Source: Sphingomonas sp. CFBP 13720
GTDB lineage: Bacteria > Pseudomonadota > Alphaproteobacteria > Sphingomonadales > Sphingomonadaceae
Assembly (NCBI RefSeq): GCF_014842075.1
Contig: NZ_JACYVA010000001.1
Span: forward strand, 1 to 64,000
Length of the DNA stretch: 64,000 nucleotides
Direction: 5' to 3'
Positions 44,718 to 53,940 of this stretch are shown piece by piece (positions within the stretch are counted from its first letter, which is position 1; the number at the start of each line of letters is the position of its first letter). Both the position numbers and the translations under genes were made by a program. The notes under the pieces are model-generated. The model did not search any database. It was given only the letters and a program-made list of their open reading frames with translations, and had not been told where the DNA came from.

Positions 44718-46748
44718 TCACTTGGCGGGCGGGAAGGAGAACAGCTGCGTCTTGATCGACGGCGGTGCGCCGGGCGTGAACCAGTTGGTGTCCTGGATAT
44801 GGCTGGCGGTGACGTACATCGTCCCGTCGCGCCCTTCGGAGAAGGTGTCGGGCCAGCGCAGGCGGCGGTCGGTCATGACGGTCTCAACGGTCGCGCCGTT
44901 CAGCCGCTTGATCGCATAGTCGGTCGGCGAGGTCAGGTAGAGCACGCCCGCCTTGCTCATCCACAGGCCATCGGCGACGTGGGTCTGCGCAACCGTCTTC
45001 ACCGCTGCCGCCCGGTCGGCCTCGCTGACGTCCGGCCGCAGCTTGGCGGTGTCGATCGAGTAGAGCGTCTTGCCGGTCAGCGCCTGATAGTAGAGCGTCT
45101 TGCCATCCTTCGAGATCGCGATGCCATCGGCAGCGAAGGCGGGCTGGCGGCCATCGGGACGCACCAGCGGCTTGCCGTCGAGCGTGACCTTCACCGTCTT
45201 GTCGATCTGCGTCGAGGCGTGCCCATCGAGCGCGCGGTGGCTCTTGCCGCTTTCCAGGTCGACGACGATGATCGCGCCGCGCGTGCCGCTGTCGGTGATG
45301 TAGCCGGTCTTGCCGTCGGGCGAGAAGCGGATGTCGTTGAGATACGTGCCCTGCAGCGCGACGTCGCCGGGAACCAGAATCGTCTTCGTCACCGTGTTCG
45401 ACGCCAGATCGATGCGGACGAGCTTGGGGGCGCCTTCGAGGATCTTCTCGTTGCCGGGCGCGCCAGGATCGACGACCCAGAGATTACCGTGGCCGTCGGG
45501 CACGATCGACTGCACGCAGACGAAATATTCGCCGACCGGCAGTTCGTTGGCGCGGGCGTTGCGCCAGCTGTTCCACTTGGCGTCGGGATAGGGGCGTAAG
45601 GATCCGTCCTTCATCACTTCGGCGACGGAGATAGGCGCGTCGTCGGTCCAGCGGGGGAAGTTGACGAAGCGCCGTCCATCCTCGGTCATCGCCACGCCGG
45701 TCGCCTGATGATCGAACTGCGCCACCTGCGTCAGCTGTGCGCTACGTCCCTGGGCATGGGCAACACCGGCTGCGGCAGCGGCGACCAAGCCGATGGCGGC
45801 AATCCCGGCGGCATAGGGGGCGGCTTTCTTCATGGACAGGTTCCTATCGGTGACATCGGTGAGCACGGCGGGATTGCCGGCGAAGAGGGTAAGGAGGTGG
45901 CGCACCACCGCTTGCGGGTTCTCCCGCTGTGGAAAGTGGCCGACCTCGGTCATGGTGATGCGCGCGAACGGCCCGACAAATTTTGTGTGCACGTCGTTCG
46001 CAGTCGAGGGCGGGTTCACGCCGTCGGCATCGCCGTGGATGTAGAGCGTCGGCAGAGACAACGTCTTGGTCGCCTTGACCTTTTCCTCCAGCCAAACGCT
46101 TCGTGGATCGGGTTCCGCCTCGCCCCAGCGCGCGCGATAGCTGTGGAGCGTCACGTCGACCCAGTCGGTATTGTCGAACGACCGCGCGACATAGTCGAAC
46201 GCGGCCTCCTTGAACCATCCCGGTGGCGACCAGTTGACCCAATGCAGATGGGTGAACCCGCGCCGGTCTGCACGTACTGCTTCCGCCCCGCGCGCAGTTG
46301 CCATGAACCAGTGATACCACTGTCGCTGGGTCTGCTCGAACGGGGGGGTCGGCATTCCGCCGAGCCGGGGCGGGGTCGACAGCATGGCCATCCGCTCCAC
46401 CCGGTCGGCCCAGCCAACCGCGAGCGCTTCGGCGGTGTTCGATCCCCAGTCGTGCCCGGCGACCATGAAGCGGTCGATCCCGAGCGCATCGAGCAGCGCG
46501 ATCATGTCGATCGCAAGTATCGCGCTGTTGCCGGTCCGCAGGGCATCGTCGTTGAGGAAGCGGGTGGCACCGAACCCACGCAACGTGGGGACGATAACGC
46601 GGAACCCTTCGGCGGCCAGAGCAGGTGCCATCTGGTCCCATGTCGACGCGTCGTCCGGCCAGCCATGGATGAGGAGCAGCGGTTGTCCCTGCTCCGCGCC
46701 GTGAAGCGACACCTCAACGTTGAGGTCGCCGGCGGTAATCATCGGCAT
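44718..46748 (-). CDS. Epoxide-hydrolase-like / SMP-30-type beta-propeller fusion with internal signal peptide
   Basis: This single 676-residue frame joins two proteins. Residues ~1-300 are an alpha/beta hydrolase of the epoxide hydrolase/haloalkane dehalogenase type: oxyanion motif LLIHGWPDD, nucleophile elbow AGHDWGSNT (Asp nucleophile) and catalytic-His context EVGHFPQRENPQAVV. Residues ~306 onward begin MKKAAPYAAGIAAIGLVAAA, then GVAHAQGRS, a textbook Sec signal peptide, followed by a 6-bladed beta-propeller resembling SMP-30/major-royal-jelly-type proteins (GNLWVVDPGAPG, LNDIRFSPDGKTGYITDSG, DGTMYVTASHIQDTNW). An internal ATG at 45833, with AGGA upstream, could start the second protein alone (44718-45833, 371 aa). 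A direct gene fusion by loss of a stop codon, or two overlapping products, are both possible. GGAGG precedes the ATG at 46748. Confidence 0.82.
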   Translation of the reverse strand: MPMITAGDLNVEVSLHGAEQGQPLLLIHGWPDDASTWDQMAPALAAEGFRVIVPTLRGFGATRFLNDDALRTGNSAILAIDMIALLDALGIDRFMVAGHDWGSNTAEALAVGWADRVERMAMLSTPPRLGGMPTPPFEQTQRQWYHWFMATARGAEAVRADRRGFTHLHWVNWSPPGWFKEAAFDYVARSFDNTDWVDVTLHSYRARWGEAEPDPRSVWLEEKVKATKTLSLPTLYIHGDADGVNPPSTANDVHTKFVGPFARITMTEVGHFPQRENPQAVVRHLLTLFAGNPAVLTDVTDRNLSMKKAAPYAAGIAAIGLVAAAAAGVAHAQGRSAQLTQVAQFDHQATGVAMTEDGRRFVNFPRWTDDAPISVAEVMKDGSLRPYPDAKWNSWRNARANELPVGEYFVCVQSIVPDGHGNLWVVDPGAPGNEKILEGAPKLVRIDLASNTVTKTILVPGDVALQGTYLNDIRFSPDGKTGYITDSGTRGAIIVVDLESGKSHRALDGHASTQIDKTVKVTLDGKPLVRPDGRQPAFAADGIAISKDGKTLYYQALTGKTLYSIDTAKLRPDVSEADRAAAVKTVAQTHVADGLWMSKAGVLYLTSPTDYAIKRLNGATVETVMTDRRLRWPDTFSEGRDGTMYVTASHIQDTNWFTPGAPPSIKTQLFSFPPAK

Positions 46749-46920
46749 TTGTCAGCCTCCTGGCGGTTCAAACTTTTGCGAACGTTTCGTCGGCCCTGCC
46801 GTTTCGCCGCTGCTGTGGAAGTATCGCTGCGACGGCTTTCGGAACGGCCAAAGGCCCAATTGGTCTCCGCGCCGAGCTGCCCATATTCAGCGTGAAAGAA
46901 CCGAACGCCACCTTCGCCGG

Positions 46921-48009
46921 TCAGGCACGACCGCCGGCAGGTTCGTGGTATGGGCAGCCGTTCACGCGAGCGCGAAAGTCGGCGGAGTGGCGGTAGGTCT
47001 CATTACGAGCCCGATTGATGTTGCCGAGCGGCTGATGTGCGGCAAGACCGGTCCAGATCGAGAAGCGCATCTCCTCGTTGATCTTCTGAAACTTGTCCTC
47101 GGTCAGGCTGTCCTGCTTGGCCGCCCGAATGGTTGCGACGGTCTGGAAGGGCGCATCGTCCTGCTTCCACTCGACGGTCGGGTCCTCGACCGGTTGCTCC
47201 TCGAGGTCGCGACACAGTTGCACCCGCACCTCCCACTCCATCTCAAGCACCTGGGTTTCCGACCGGATCACGTCCCGCAAGGCGTCCGGCCGGCCAGTCG
47301 CGTCGATCGTGGTGTCGGTCTGATCGGTCAGGTCCTTGGACACGGGGAAGATCGCGAATTTGGCGATGTAGTCGCCGTAACGGAACGGCGTGACGCTGAA
47401 GTAGGTCTCACCGAGCGGATCCGAGTTGGGCGCCCCGCCGAGCGTCTGCACTTTCGGGCTTTCAATCCCGACCGCGCTGAGCACGGTGTTCACACCGCGC
47501 AACACCTTGGACATCGCTTCCTTGGTGCCCTCGAGCTTGTCGGTGGTGGCTGCCAGGAGCTTGAAGTTACCCAGGAACTGGTCGGCGGTCTTGTTCTGGA
47601 ACACCGGGCCGTTGACCATGACGAAGTCCTGCGTCTGTCCATCGGCACCGGGCAGGCGTTCACCGTCGACGTCCATCACCTTAAGCGCCAGACCACGCGG
47701 CAGGCTGATGGTATCCGGCAGGATGTCGCCCGCGTTGGTCGAGAAGCGCATGACGACCTTGTGCTCGCCCGGGGTGGCAAACAGGCCTTGGGCCAGCTCG
47801 GGGGAAAGCCCGTCATGGACAATCAGCACCCCATCGAGGAAGCCGTGCGCCTTGGCGTGGACCGAACGTACAGCGTGACCATAGTCCTCCGCTGTCGTCT
47901 CAAGGATCTTGTCGAACGTCTCGTTGAGCTTCGTGATCGTCTCGGCTTCGTCGGGTTTCACATCCTCCACGTCGGGAGAATAGCGGACGGGGGTCTGGGT
48001 CATGGTCAT
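46921..48009 (-). CDS. Catalase-family (SrpA-like) heme protein
   Basis: The 362-residue protein belongs to the small catalase-related group rather than the full-length monofunctional catalases (~480-700 residues). The distal histidine region reads HAVRSVHAKAHGFLDGVL, followed by HKVVMRFSTNAGDILPDT, RGLALKVMDVDGERLPG, and TQDFVMVNGPVF. The likely activity is peroxide-dependent oxidation of organic substrates; the substrate is unknown. No signal peptide. It lies 49 bp downstream of the secreted esterase gene and 172 bp upstream of the hydrolase/propeller fusion, all on the minus strand, so the three may be co-expressed. Confidence 0.85.
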   Translation of the reverse strand: MTMTQTPVRYSPDVEDVKPDEAETITKLNETFDKILETTAEDYGHAVRSVHAKAHGFLDGVLIVHDGLSPELAQGLFATPGEHKVVMRFSTNAGDILPDTISLPRGLALKVMDVDGERLPGADGQTQDFVMVNGPVFQNKTADQFLGNFKLLAATTDKLEGTKEAMSKVLRGVNTVLSAVGIESPKVQTLGGAPNSDPLGETYFSVTPFRYGDYIAKFAIFPVSKDLTDQTDTTIDATGRPDALRDVIRSETQVLEMEWEVRVQLCRDLEEQPVEDPTVEWKQDDAPFQTVATIRAAKQDSLTEDKFQKINEEMRFSIWTGLAAHQPLGNINRARNETYRHSADFRARVNGCPYHEPAGGRA

Positions 48010-48058
48010 TGGTCCTCTCCGGCAAGGGGGCGGCGGCTCGACGCCGCCGCCGTCACGC

Positions 48059-49168
48059 TCAGCGGCGGGTTGCAGGCGCTTCGAACGCCGTCTTCAACCG
48101 TGCGACTGCGAGATCATTCGCCTGCTTGGCGCCGTTCACGACCTTGGCCATGCCGAAGAACTCATGGGTAACGCCCGGGAAGGTCTTCTGCTCGACCTTG
48201 TCACCGGCCGCCCGCATCGCGGCCGCCAGCGTCTCTCCATCCGAGCGTAGCGGATCGATCTGCGCGTTGATGATCGTCGTAGGCGGCAAACCACGCAGGT
48301 TGGCGGCGACCAAGTTAAGACGCGGATCCTGCGCATCCGCCTTGCTCGTCTGATAGTAGTAGCCGAACCACGGCAGCATGGCAGTGTTGAGCGGCTTGGC
48401 GTTCGCCGAATCCCGCCGCGAAGGCAGCGTCATACTGCTGTTCGCGATCGGATAGACCGAGACGATGTGCCGCGGCACCGTCAGGCCGTTGTCACGCGCG
48501 TAGATCGCGGTCGCGACCGCAAGGTTGCCGCCGGCGCTCTCGCCGACCGTCGCGATCCGTGCGGGGTCGCCACCCCAGCTCGCCGCATTCTGCAGCGTCC
48601 AGCGATAGGCAGCAGCCGCATCATCATGCTGCGCCGGAAACTTGAACTCGGGTGCGTGGCGGTACTCGACCGAGACGACGATAGCGTTCAGCGCCTTCGA
48701 CATGGCCCGCGGTGCGGCATCGTAGGTGTCGACGTCGGCAATGACCCAACCACCGCCGTGGTAGTAGACGATGACCGGCATCGGCTTGCCACCCGCAGGT
48801 GCACCGGCCGGCTTGTAGATGCGCGCGAATTGCTTGGGGTCGCTGCCGTACGGCAGGTCCTGCGTCGTCACCGACGAATCAGGCGCGGTCGGCATTCCCT
48901 TCTTCTGCATCGCCGCCTTGGCTCCGTCCGCGGCCGAGGGCTGCATGCGGGCTTCCGCAGGCGTGAGCGTTTCGATCGGCTTGCCGCCGAGCGATGCAAG
49001 CGCGTCCAGGACCGACTGCATGTCGGGTGCGGCCTTCGAGGGTTGCACGGGTGTCGCGGACGGCGGTGGTGGAGGAGGGGCGGTAACCGAGCGTGCCGAC
49101 TGGGCCAGAGCTGGAACACCTGCGATCGCGGTCGACGCGGCGATCAGCATGGAAATGGTTCTGCGCAA
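48059..49168 (-). CDS. Secreted alpha/beta hydrolase (HSL-type esterase/lipase)
   Basis: This 369-residue exported esterase has a signal peptide (residues 1-22, ends PALAQS), then a proline-rich linker (~28-48). The hormone-sensitive-lipase-like domain has the oxyanion motif VIVYYHGGGWVIADVDTYD, the nucleophile ATVGESAGGNLAVA, an Asp in AQIDPLRSDGETL and the catalytic His in FPGVTHEFFG. It probably acts on short-chain esters in the periplasm or outside the cell. First gene of the minus-strand group with catalase and fusion protein; divergent from a Crp/Fnr-type regulator, 111 bp apart. Confidence 0.9.
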   Translation of the reverse strand: MRRTISMLIAASTAIAGVPALAQSARSVTAPPPPPPSATPVQPSKAAPDMQSVLDALASLGGKPIETLTPAEARMQPSAADGAKAAMQKKGMPTAPDSSVTTQDLPYGSDPKQFARIYKPAGAPAGGKPMPVIVYYHGGGWVIADVDTYDAAPRAMSKALNAIVVSVEYRHAPEFKFPAQHDDAAAAYRWTLQNAASWGGDPARIATVGESAGGNLAVATAIYARDNGLTVPRHIVSVYPIANSSMTLPSRRDSANAKPLNTAMLPWFGYYYQTSKADAQDPRLNLVAANLRGLPPTTIINAQIDPLRSDGETLAAAMRAAGDKVEQKTFPGVTHEFFGMAKVVNGAKQANDLAVARLKTAFEAPATRR

Positions 49169-49218
49169 ATATTCCTCCTGTAACTATTCGTTTCCTAACC
49201 ATCGGGTGACCTTCAGCG

Positions 49219-49231
49219 TTTCGGTACGAAA
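49219..49231. promoter_or_regulatory. Short inverted repeat between esterase and Crp/Fnr genes
   Basis: TTTCG (49219-49223) and CGAAA (49227-49231) are separated by GTA in the 111-bp divergent region. It does not match the classic Fnr/Crp half-sites, so it is only a candidate operator. Confidence 0.2.
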
Positions 49232-49279
49232 GTAGACCCAAGCGTTGGGACAGCGAGGTTGGGCAGTAAGGGCGACGGC

Positions 49280-50026
49280 ATGGATGATATGGCTTCGATG
49301 GTAGATGGGACGCGCAGGTCTAACGCGCTGCCGTGTGAAGCGAATGCGCTGCTACGTCTTTTGAATGACGCTGACCGCGCCGCCCTTGCGCCGCATCTGG
49401 AACTGATGCCGTTTCGCAACGGCGACATGATCGCGCGCGCCGGCGATGCGGCAGACAGCATCTGCTTCCCGTTGACCGGGATCGCTGCGATACTCGACTC
49501 GCTCGAGGGCGACCGCCGCTACGCGGTCGCGCTGGTCGGAAGCGAGGGGTTCATCGGTTGGCAGTTGCTACTTGGCAACAAGCGCTGGTCGCATGACGTG
49601 GTGATGCGGGCCGAACACGGCACGGCTATGAGGCTGTCGGCCACAGCATTGCACGGAGTACTGGCCGAACGTCCCGAGATCCGAACCGTCCTGCTCCGCT
49701 TCGTCGACGTGGTCATGACCCAGATGTCCAGGACGATCGTCTCGTCGCTCGCCCACTCGATCGAACGGCGGATGGCGCGATGGATCCTGCTCTACCACGA
49801 CCGCGTGCGCGAGGACGACATCTGCATGACACACGAGGAGTTCAGGCTCATGCTCGGTGTCCGTCGCAGCAGCGTAACCGACGCCCTGCACAAGCTCGAA
49901 GAAGATGAGGCTGTCCGCTCCGTACGCGGGCGCGTGATCGTGCGCGATCGCGAGCGGCTGCTGCGGCTCGCTGGCGACACCTACGGGTTTGCCGAGGCGG
50001 AATATCGGCGCCTACTCGGCCTCTGA
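49280..50026 (+). CDS. Crp/Fnr-family transcriptional regulator
   Basis: The 248-residue protein has an N-terminal cyclic-nucleotide-binding-like domain (residues ~20-140: LMPFRNGDMIARAGDAADSI, FPLTGIAAILDSLEG) and a C-terminal Crp-type winged helix (~165-235: MTHEEFRLMLGVRRSSVTDA, LHKLEEDEAVRSVRGRVIV). It lacks the cysteine cluster of oxygen-sensing Fnr in the N-terminus. The ATG at 49280 is favoured by AAGGG upstream; a TTG at 49259 extends the frame by 7 residues. It is divergent from the esterase-catalase-fusion group, a likely target. Ligand unknown. Confidence 0.87.
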   Translation: MDDMASMVDGTRRSNALPCEANALLRLLNDADRAALAPHLELMPFRNGDMIARAGDAADSICFPLTGIAAILDSLEGDRRYAVALVGSEGFIGWQLLLGNKRWSHDVVMRAEHGTAMRLSATALHGVLAERPEIRTVLLRFVDVVMTQMSRTIVSSLAHSIERRMARWILLYHDRVREDDICMTHEEFRLMLGVRRSSVTDALHKLEEDEAVRSVRGRVIVRDRERLLRLAGDTYGFAEAEYRRLLGL

Positions 50027-50134
50027 TCCTATAGATTTGAGGACGATGGTGCCTGGGGCGACCTCGGTGGCTGCTTGCACAGTCCGCATCGCCATCGGTT
50101 CGTCCTCAAAATGGGACAAGCGGTAGAGATTGAG

Positions 50135-50195
50135 ATGAACGAATGGCCGCAGCTGGGAAGCGATAAATATGTCGCGAATGGCCGGGATTGGGTCA
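50135..50195 (+). repeat. Degenerate ~60-bp intergenic repeat, copy 4
   Basis: Begins ATGAACGAATGGCCGCAGCT with GGGAAGC following and ends AATGGCCGGGATTGGGTCA. It occupies most of the gap between the converging Crp/Fnr and DUF2254 genes. Confidence 0.5.
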
Positions 50196-50215
50196 GGTTT
50201 GCCGAGTCGGAACTA

Positions 50216-51463
50216 TTAGCCCGGTTCGGCGAAGTGGCTATAGTGCGTGTGCTCGAGGAGCATACGGTCTTGTTCGTTCGTCGTCGCCGCCTTCGAGCGC
50301 TCTGCCGCATCGTGCGCTTCCTGTTTGATGAGCGGTCGGAACGGCTCGGCGTGTCGGGCTAATGCACCAAGGGCTTTTTGCAGCCTGATGCCGATCTCAA
50401 CGATCGCCGCGCCATCGCGCGCGATCGGACGACACCAGTCGTCGAGCAGTTCGGTAAAGTGTATCGGCGGGAGATGAACCCGGGCGGGCAGCTGCGCACC
50501 ATCCTTTGTCCGATGATCAGCCAAGCGCAACATCACACGGGCACTCGCTTCGATCACTGCGATTGCCGTTCCGGGATCGTTGACCGCCGGCGACAATGCG
50601 CGTGACGCGATCTCGGATAGCACGACCAGTCCAAACCGTGGATCGTGATCAAATGTACGGTGATGGGACAGGGTAAACGCCTGTCTGACCTTGTCGACCG
50701 CAGTGTCGTCGCACCCGCCCGCGACAAGCGCGATCGGTCGCTCGGGTTCGACGAGCTTGCCGGGTAACGCGAGGACATGGATATCCGCACCGATCGCCTC
50801 TGCCAGCTTTCCGAGCACCGCAACGTCGACGTGGGTGACCCGCTCCATCGTCTTTGGCATGACTGGCGTCATGCCGCGAGCCTCCAGCTGCGTCCGCTCG
50901 GTGCCGAGTGCTAGCGGAACGGGGATCGTGTCGACTGCTGCTAATGCCGCCCGCTCTACCCGATCGATCGTGTCTGACACCCGTCCGAACCGCGTGATAT
51001 GCTCGATCCAGCGCAACAGGGTGACGACGATGAAGAGGATGACTGCAACCGTGCCGGCCAGGAGGATGACACGCCCGGTCTCGCCGTACAGCCCGGTCGA
51101 CAGTGCGATGATGCCGACGATTGCGAACAGGAAGCTGCCTAGAAAAGTCGCGAGCGTGTTTTGCGCCGTGCTGTCGTCGATCAGCAGCTGGACCGCGCGG
51201 GGCGTGATCGTGCTGGTCGCGCCTGAATAGGCAGACACCATCGCGGTCAGCGAGAAGGTGGTCACCGCCAACATGCTCGACGCCAGGATCGTCAGGATGC
51301 CATCGACCGACTTTGCGCCGATGGTCGCGGCGAACTGGTAGGAGATGGTGTGTCCAACCAGTGCACCTGCAAGGGCGAGTGCGCCCCCGAACGCGCTGAC
51401 TAACGCTGCTCTGAACCACATCCTGCGTGTCAGCAGGCGGATTAGCCATTGCCACCTCGTCAA
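50216..51463 (-). CDS. DUF2254 membrane protein
   Basis: This 415-residue predicted inner-membrane protein has four N-terminal helices (e.g. ALVSAFGGALALAGALVGHT, VDGILTILASSMLAVTTFSL, FLGSFLFAIVGIIALSTGLY, VILLAGTVAVILFIVVTLLR) and a soluble C-terminal domain. Hallmarks of DUF2254 are the AMVSAYSGATSTITPRAVQL loop and the later LSEIASRALSPAVNDPGTA. The function of the family is not established. It stands alone; its 5' end faces the broken antiporter gene. Confidence 0.88.
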   Translation of the reverse strand: MTRWQWLIRLLTRRMWFRAALVSAFGGALALAGALVGHTISYQFAATIGAKSVDGILTILASSMLAVTTFSLTAMVSAYSGATSTITPRAVQLLIDDSTAQNTLATFLGSFLFAIVGIIALSTGLYGETGRVILLAGTVAVILFIVVTLLRWIEHITRFGRVSDTIDRVERAALAAVDTIPVPLALGTERTQLEARGMTPVMPKTMERVTHVDVAVLGKLAEAIGADIHVLALPGKLVEPERPIALVAGGCDDTAVDKVRQAFTLSHHRTFDHDPRFGLVVLSEIASRALSPAVNDPGTAIAVIEASARVMLRLADHRTKDGAQLPARVHLPPIHFTELLDDWCRPIARDGAAIVEIGIRLQKALGALARHAEPFRPLIKQEAHDAAERSKAATTNEQDRMLLEHTHYSHFAEPG

Positions 51464-51524
51464 AGCCGTTCCCCTTCAAGCGTCCAAGCATTGGCAAGCT
51501 GCGCCGGTTCCAGGTAGGGCCGTA

Positions 51525-51925
51525 TCAATGCCTTGCTTCGGCTGATTCAGTCAGGCTCCATCGGCGGAGCAGCCGCGGCATCGTCAATCCCTGAGCAAAG
51601 ATCGAGAAGGCCACCACGCCAAAGGTGATCACAACGATCTCGGCCCGTTCGACGACGCTGGCAGGCACCGCCAGGGCAAGCGCCGGCCCGACCGCACCCG
51701 CGCAGGCCGCCCCATACCAAAACATGCTGATAGGTCGCCGAAAGCCGGCAACCGAGATCGTGCGAACGGCAGGGCGAGCGGATAGACCGCCGCTACGCGA
51801 CCAATCAGGGTCAGGACGATCGCGATGACCAGAGGCAGCGATACAGTGCAATCGGTTGGTGCGCCTCGTGGCTACCGATCAACAAGAACAGGCAGGAGTT
51901 GGCTAGGGTCAGGACCCATTGATGT
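51525..51925 (-). pseudogene. Broken CPA1-type cation/proton antiporter, 3' part
   Basis: Two minus-strand frames encode the end of a Na+/H+ antiporter: LANSCLFLLIGSHEAHQPIA and YQHVLVWGGLRG in shifted frames, then AVGPALALAVPASVVERAEI, VVITFGVVAFSIFAQGLTMP in the final frame. A one-base shift near 51690 separates the WGGLRG motif from the rest, and there is other damage between. The 5' two-thirds of the gene is absent, cut off where the IS5-type element begins near 51930. Confidence 0.75.
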
Positions 51926-51965
51926 AAGCGTCGCGATCTGATTCAGGCTCCGCAAGGAGACCGGG

Positions 51966-52289
51966 ATGAGTGACCTGTTTTGGCTGACGGATGAGCAGAT
52001 CGAGCGGCTGCGGCCGTTCTTTCCCAAGAGCCACGGGAGGCAGAGGGTAGACGACCGGCGGGTGCTGAGTGGCATCGTATTCGTGAACCGCAATGGTCTG
52101 CGCTGGCGAGATGCACCCAGCGAGTACGGCCCGCACAAGACGCTGTACAATCGGTGGAAGCGTTGGGGCGAGGCGGGTGTGTTCACGCGAATGATGGAAG
52201 GTCTGGCTGCAGCTGGCGCCGAGCCGCAGACGGTCATGATCGACGCAACCTACCAGAAGGCTCACCGCACGGCATCGAGCCTGGTATGA
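51966..52289 (+). pseudogene. IS5-family transposase, N-terminal part only
   Basis: The frame encodes the N-terminal insertion domain of an IS5 (IS427-like) transposase: FWLTDEQIERLRPFFPKSHG, RQRVDDRRVLSGIVFVNRNG, LRWRDAPSEYGPHKTLYNRW, then VMIDATYQKAHRTASSL. The first catalytic Asp (in MIDAT) is present. Reading stops right after ASSL, where the sequence switches to unrelated DNA (an ECF sigma fragment). The remaining DDE residues and the right terminal repeat are missing, so the element is dead. GGAG precedes the start. Confidence 0.85.
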
Positions 52290-52396
52290 CCTACGTCGAA
52301 GTCGCTAACCGGACAGGAGTGCCGCCCGGAACTGCCAAGAGCTGGGTACGGCGCGGCCTCCAGCACCTTAAAACGCGCGTGGAATTCGCTCAGTAA
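52286..52396 (+). pseudogene. ECF sigma-70 factor, C-terminal remnant
   Basis: A 36-residue reading to TAA at 52394-52396 has the region-4 helix-turn-helix of ECF sigma factors: MTYVEVANRTGVPPGTAKSW, VRRGLQHLKTRVEFAQ. Everything upstream (regions 2 and most of 4) is gone, replaced by the truncated IS5 element. The frame differs from the transposase frame and overlaps it by 4 bp. No anti-sigma gene follows. Confidence 0.75.
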
Positions 52397-52475
52397 CGAT
52401 GTGGCGCAGGCGACGATCGAGCCAGCTTGGGTCTGAGTCCATTATGTTATGCCGGGGCGACGGGCTGAGATCAGC

Positions 52476-53552
52476 TTAGCCGACCGATAAAGCATGTAGC
52501 CCGTAGTAGAGTCCCATCAGCGTTGCCAGCGCGACGATATATCCGACGCCAACCCTCCACCCGGAGACGAGGATGCCCGGTTGGCTTCCCCGCGACAGGG
52601 TCTGCAATGGCGTCTCGCCGGTAATCAGCGCGACCAACAGGATCAAAAGGACCGGGATATGGCCGATGACGTCAAGCATGCCGAACTCTGGCATCGCGGC
52701 GACGAACACGATCCCCAGCAACACCGCCCCAACCCGGCCGAGTATCTCCCGTCCAGCCAGCAGGTAGAACGCCAGGGTGAACTCGACAAAGCCTGCGATG
52801 GTGGCGACGGTGGGGAATGGTTGCCCGGCGGTGACGCCGGGATGAAGCAGCAGTACGGCAATGGTCCACTGTGGAAACAGGAACTTCTCAACCGCCGTCC
52901 ACATGAGGCTCAAGCTGAGCGATCCGATGAGGATGGACACGCGGAAACGATGGACAGAGAACTTGCCTAGCCGCGGATCGCTCAATGCGATGTAGGCGGC
53001 AAGTCCGAGAAAGAAGAGATAGTCGATCATGTAGAACGGGCCGAACTTCGCGATGCCCACCGCGTATAAACCGACGAGCAAGGCTGCCGCGACGATCGAC
53101 AGACGCGGGATCAGGACCGTTGCCGCCATTGCCAGCTGCACGTAGCCGACCATGCGATTGGTTCCGTACAGGTCCGGCGTCAGGACCGATCCGCTTGATG
53201 GATCTGCCCACATGACGACGGCCAGATTACCGCACAGGCATAGGCCGTAAAGTCCGATGCCAATACGAACAAGCGAATCGCTTAGCATCGCAGCACGATC
53301 GATAGGCACGATCGGTGTTCGGGCAAAGCGTGCGATCAGGGCATCGAGCATTGCACCAACCGTGACGAGGCCGAGAAACACTGCGAGCAATTCAACGAAG
53401 AACGGCGTCACGACCTGAGCGAAGGGCTTTGGTGATGCCGAGCTGTCGATAGGTCCGCAAAACCATTTTACATGCGCCTCTGCGACACCGGGTGCGCAGA
53501 GCAGCGCGGCGAGCAGTGCGTCCGCAGATCGCGTCGGAAGTCTGCCGTTCAT
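52476..53552 (-). CDS. DoxX-like multi-pass membrane protein
   Basis: This 358-residue protein begins with a signal-like segment (ALLAALLCAPGVAEAHVKWF) and has about nine membrane helices. The C-terminal half (~200-330: LMWTAVEKFLFPQWTIAVLL, FVEFTLAFYLLAGREILGRV, LGIVFVAAMPEFGMLDVIGH) resembles the DoxX/quinol-oxidase-subunit fold. The AHVKWF start suggests the histidine after signal cleavage may be exposed. Function is not known; membrane redox or metal handling is a guess. Confidence 0.75.
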   Translation of the reverse strand: MNGRLPTRSADALLAALLCAPGVAEAHVKWFCGPIDSSASPKPFAQVVTPFFVELLAVFLGLVTVGAMLDALIARFARTPIVPIDRAAMLSDSLVRIGIGLYGLCLCGNLAVVMWADPSSGSVLTPDLYGTNRMVGYVQLAMAATVLIPRLSIVAAALLVGLYAVGIAKFGPFYMIDYLFFLGLAAYIALSDPRLGKFSVHRFRVSILIGSLSLSLMWTAVEKFLFPQWTIAVLLLHPGVTAGQPFPTVATIAGFVEFTLAFYLLAGREILGRVGAVLLGIVFVAAMPEFGMLDVIGHIPVLLILLVALITGETPLQTLSRGSQPGILVSGWRVGVGYIVALATLMGLYYGLHALSVG

Positions 53553-53940
53553 CGCTGTACCCTTTGTGCTACACCAAAGGTACGAAGCTCAGCCCCAGCA
53601 AGATGCTTCTTCCAGATGAATGCGTGGGTTGAATCAAATGAGGTTGCCAAGTCTGCGGCCTGGCCCGGCACCCCTTCCGAGGAATTAACTGCCGTTGCAG
53701 GTGGCGGACGAATTAGAAGCGAGCGATGATCGCCTCATGCCCTGCGGCACGTCACCTCGAAGAACGCTGAATGTTTCTGATCGCGTCCTCGACCATCATT
53801 GGTGCCGAGATTATCGCGTTTGACTGGAGGCCATGCCACACCCAAGCAATCCCCCGGCAGCGATTTAACTCTTTGATAACTAAGAGTCTACCGCTCGCAT
53901 CGCGCGCGACTGCACGAACCGTGTGGTGCACTAAAACGCT
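53553..53940. other. Intergenic region without recognisable gene
   Basis: About 390 bp between the DoxX-like gene and a converging hypothetical gene. I see no conserved coding stretch, repeat copy or transposase remnant. The part next to 53552 should hold the promoter of the DoxX-like gene. Confidence 0.4.

Noticed and set aside
50075..50362. A 95-codon plus-strand frame across the crp-DUF2254 gap
   Set aside because: It runs through the intergenic repeat copy and then antisense into the conserved DUF2254 gene. No homology is apparent.
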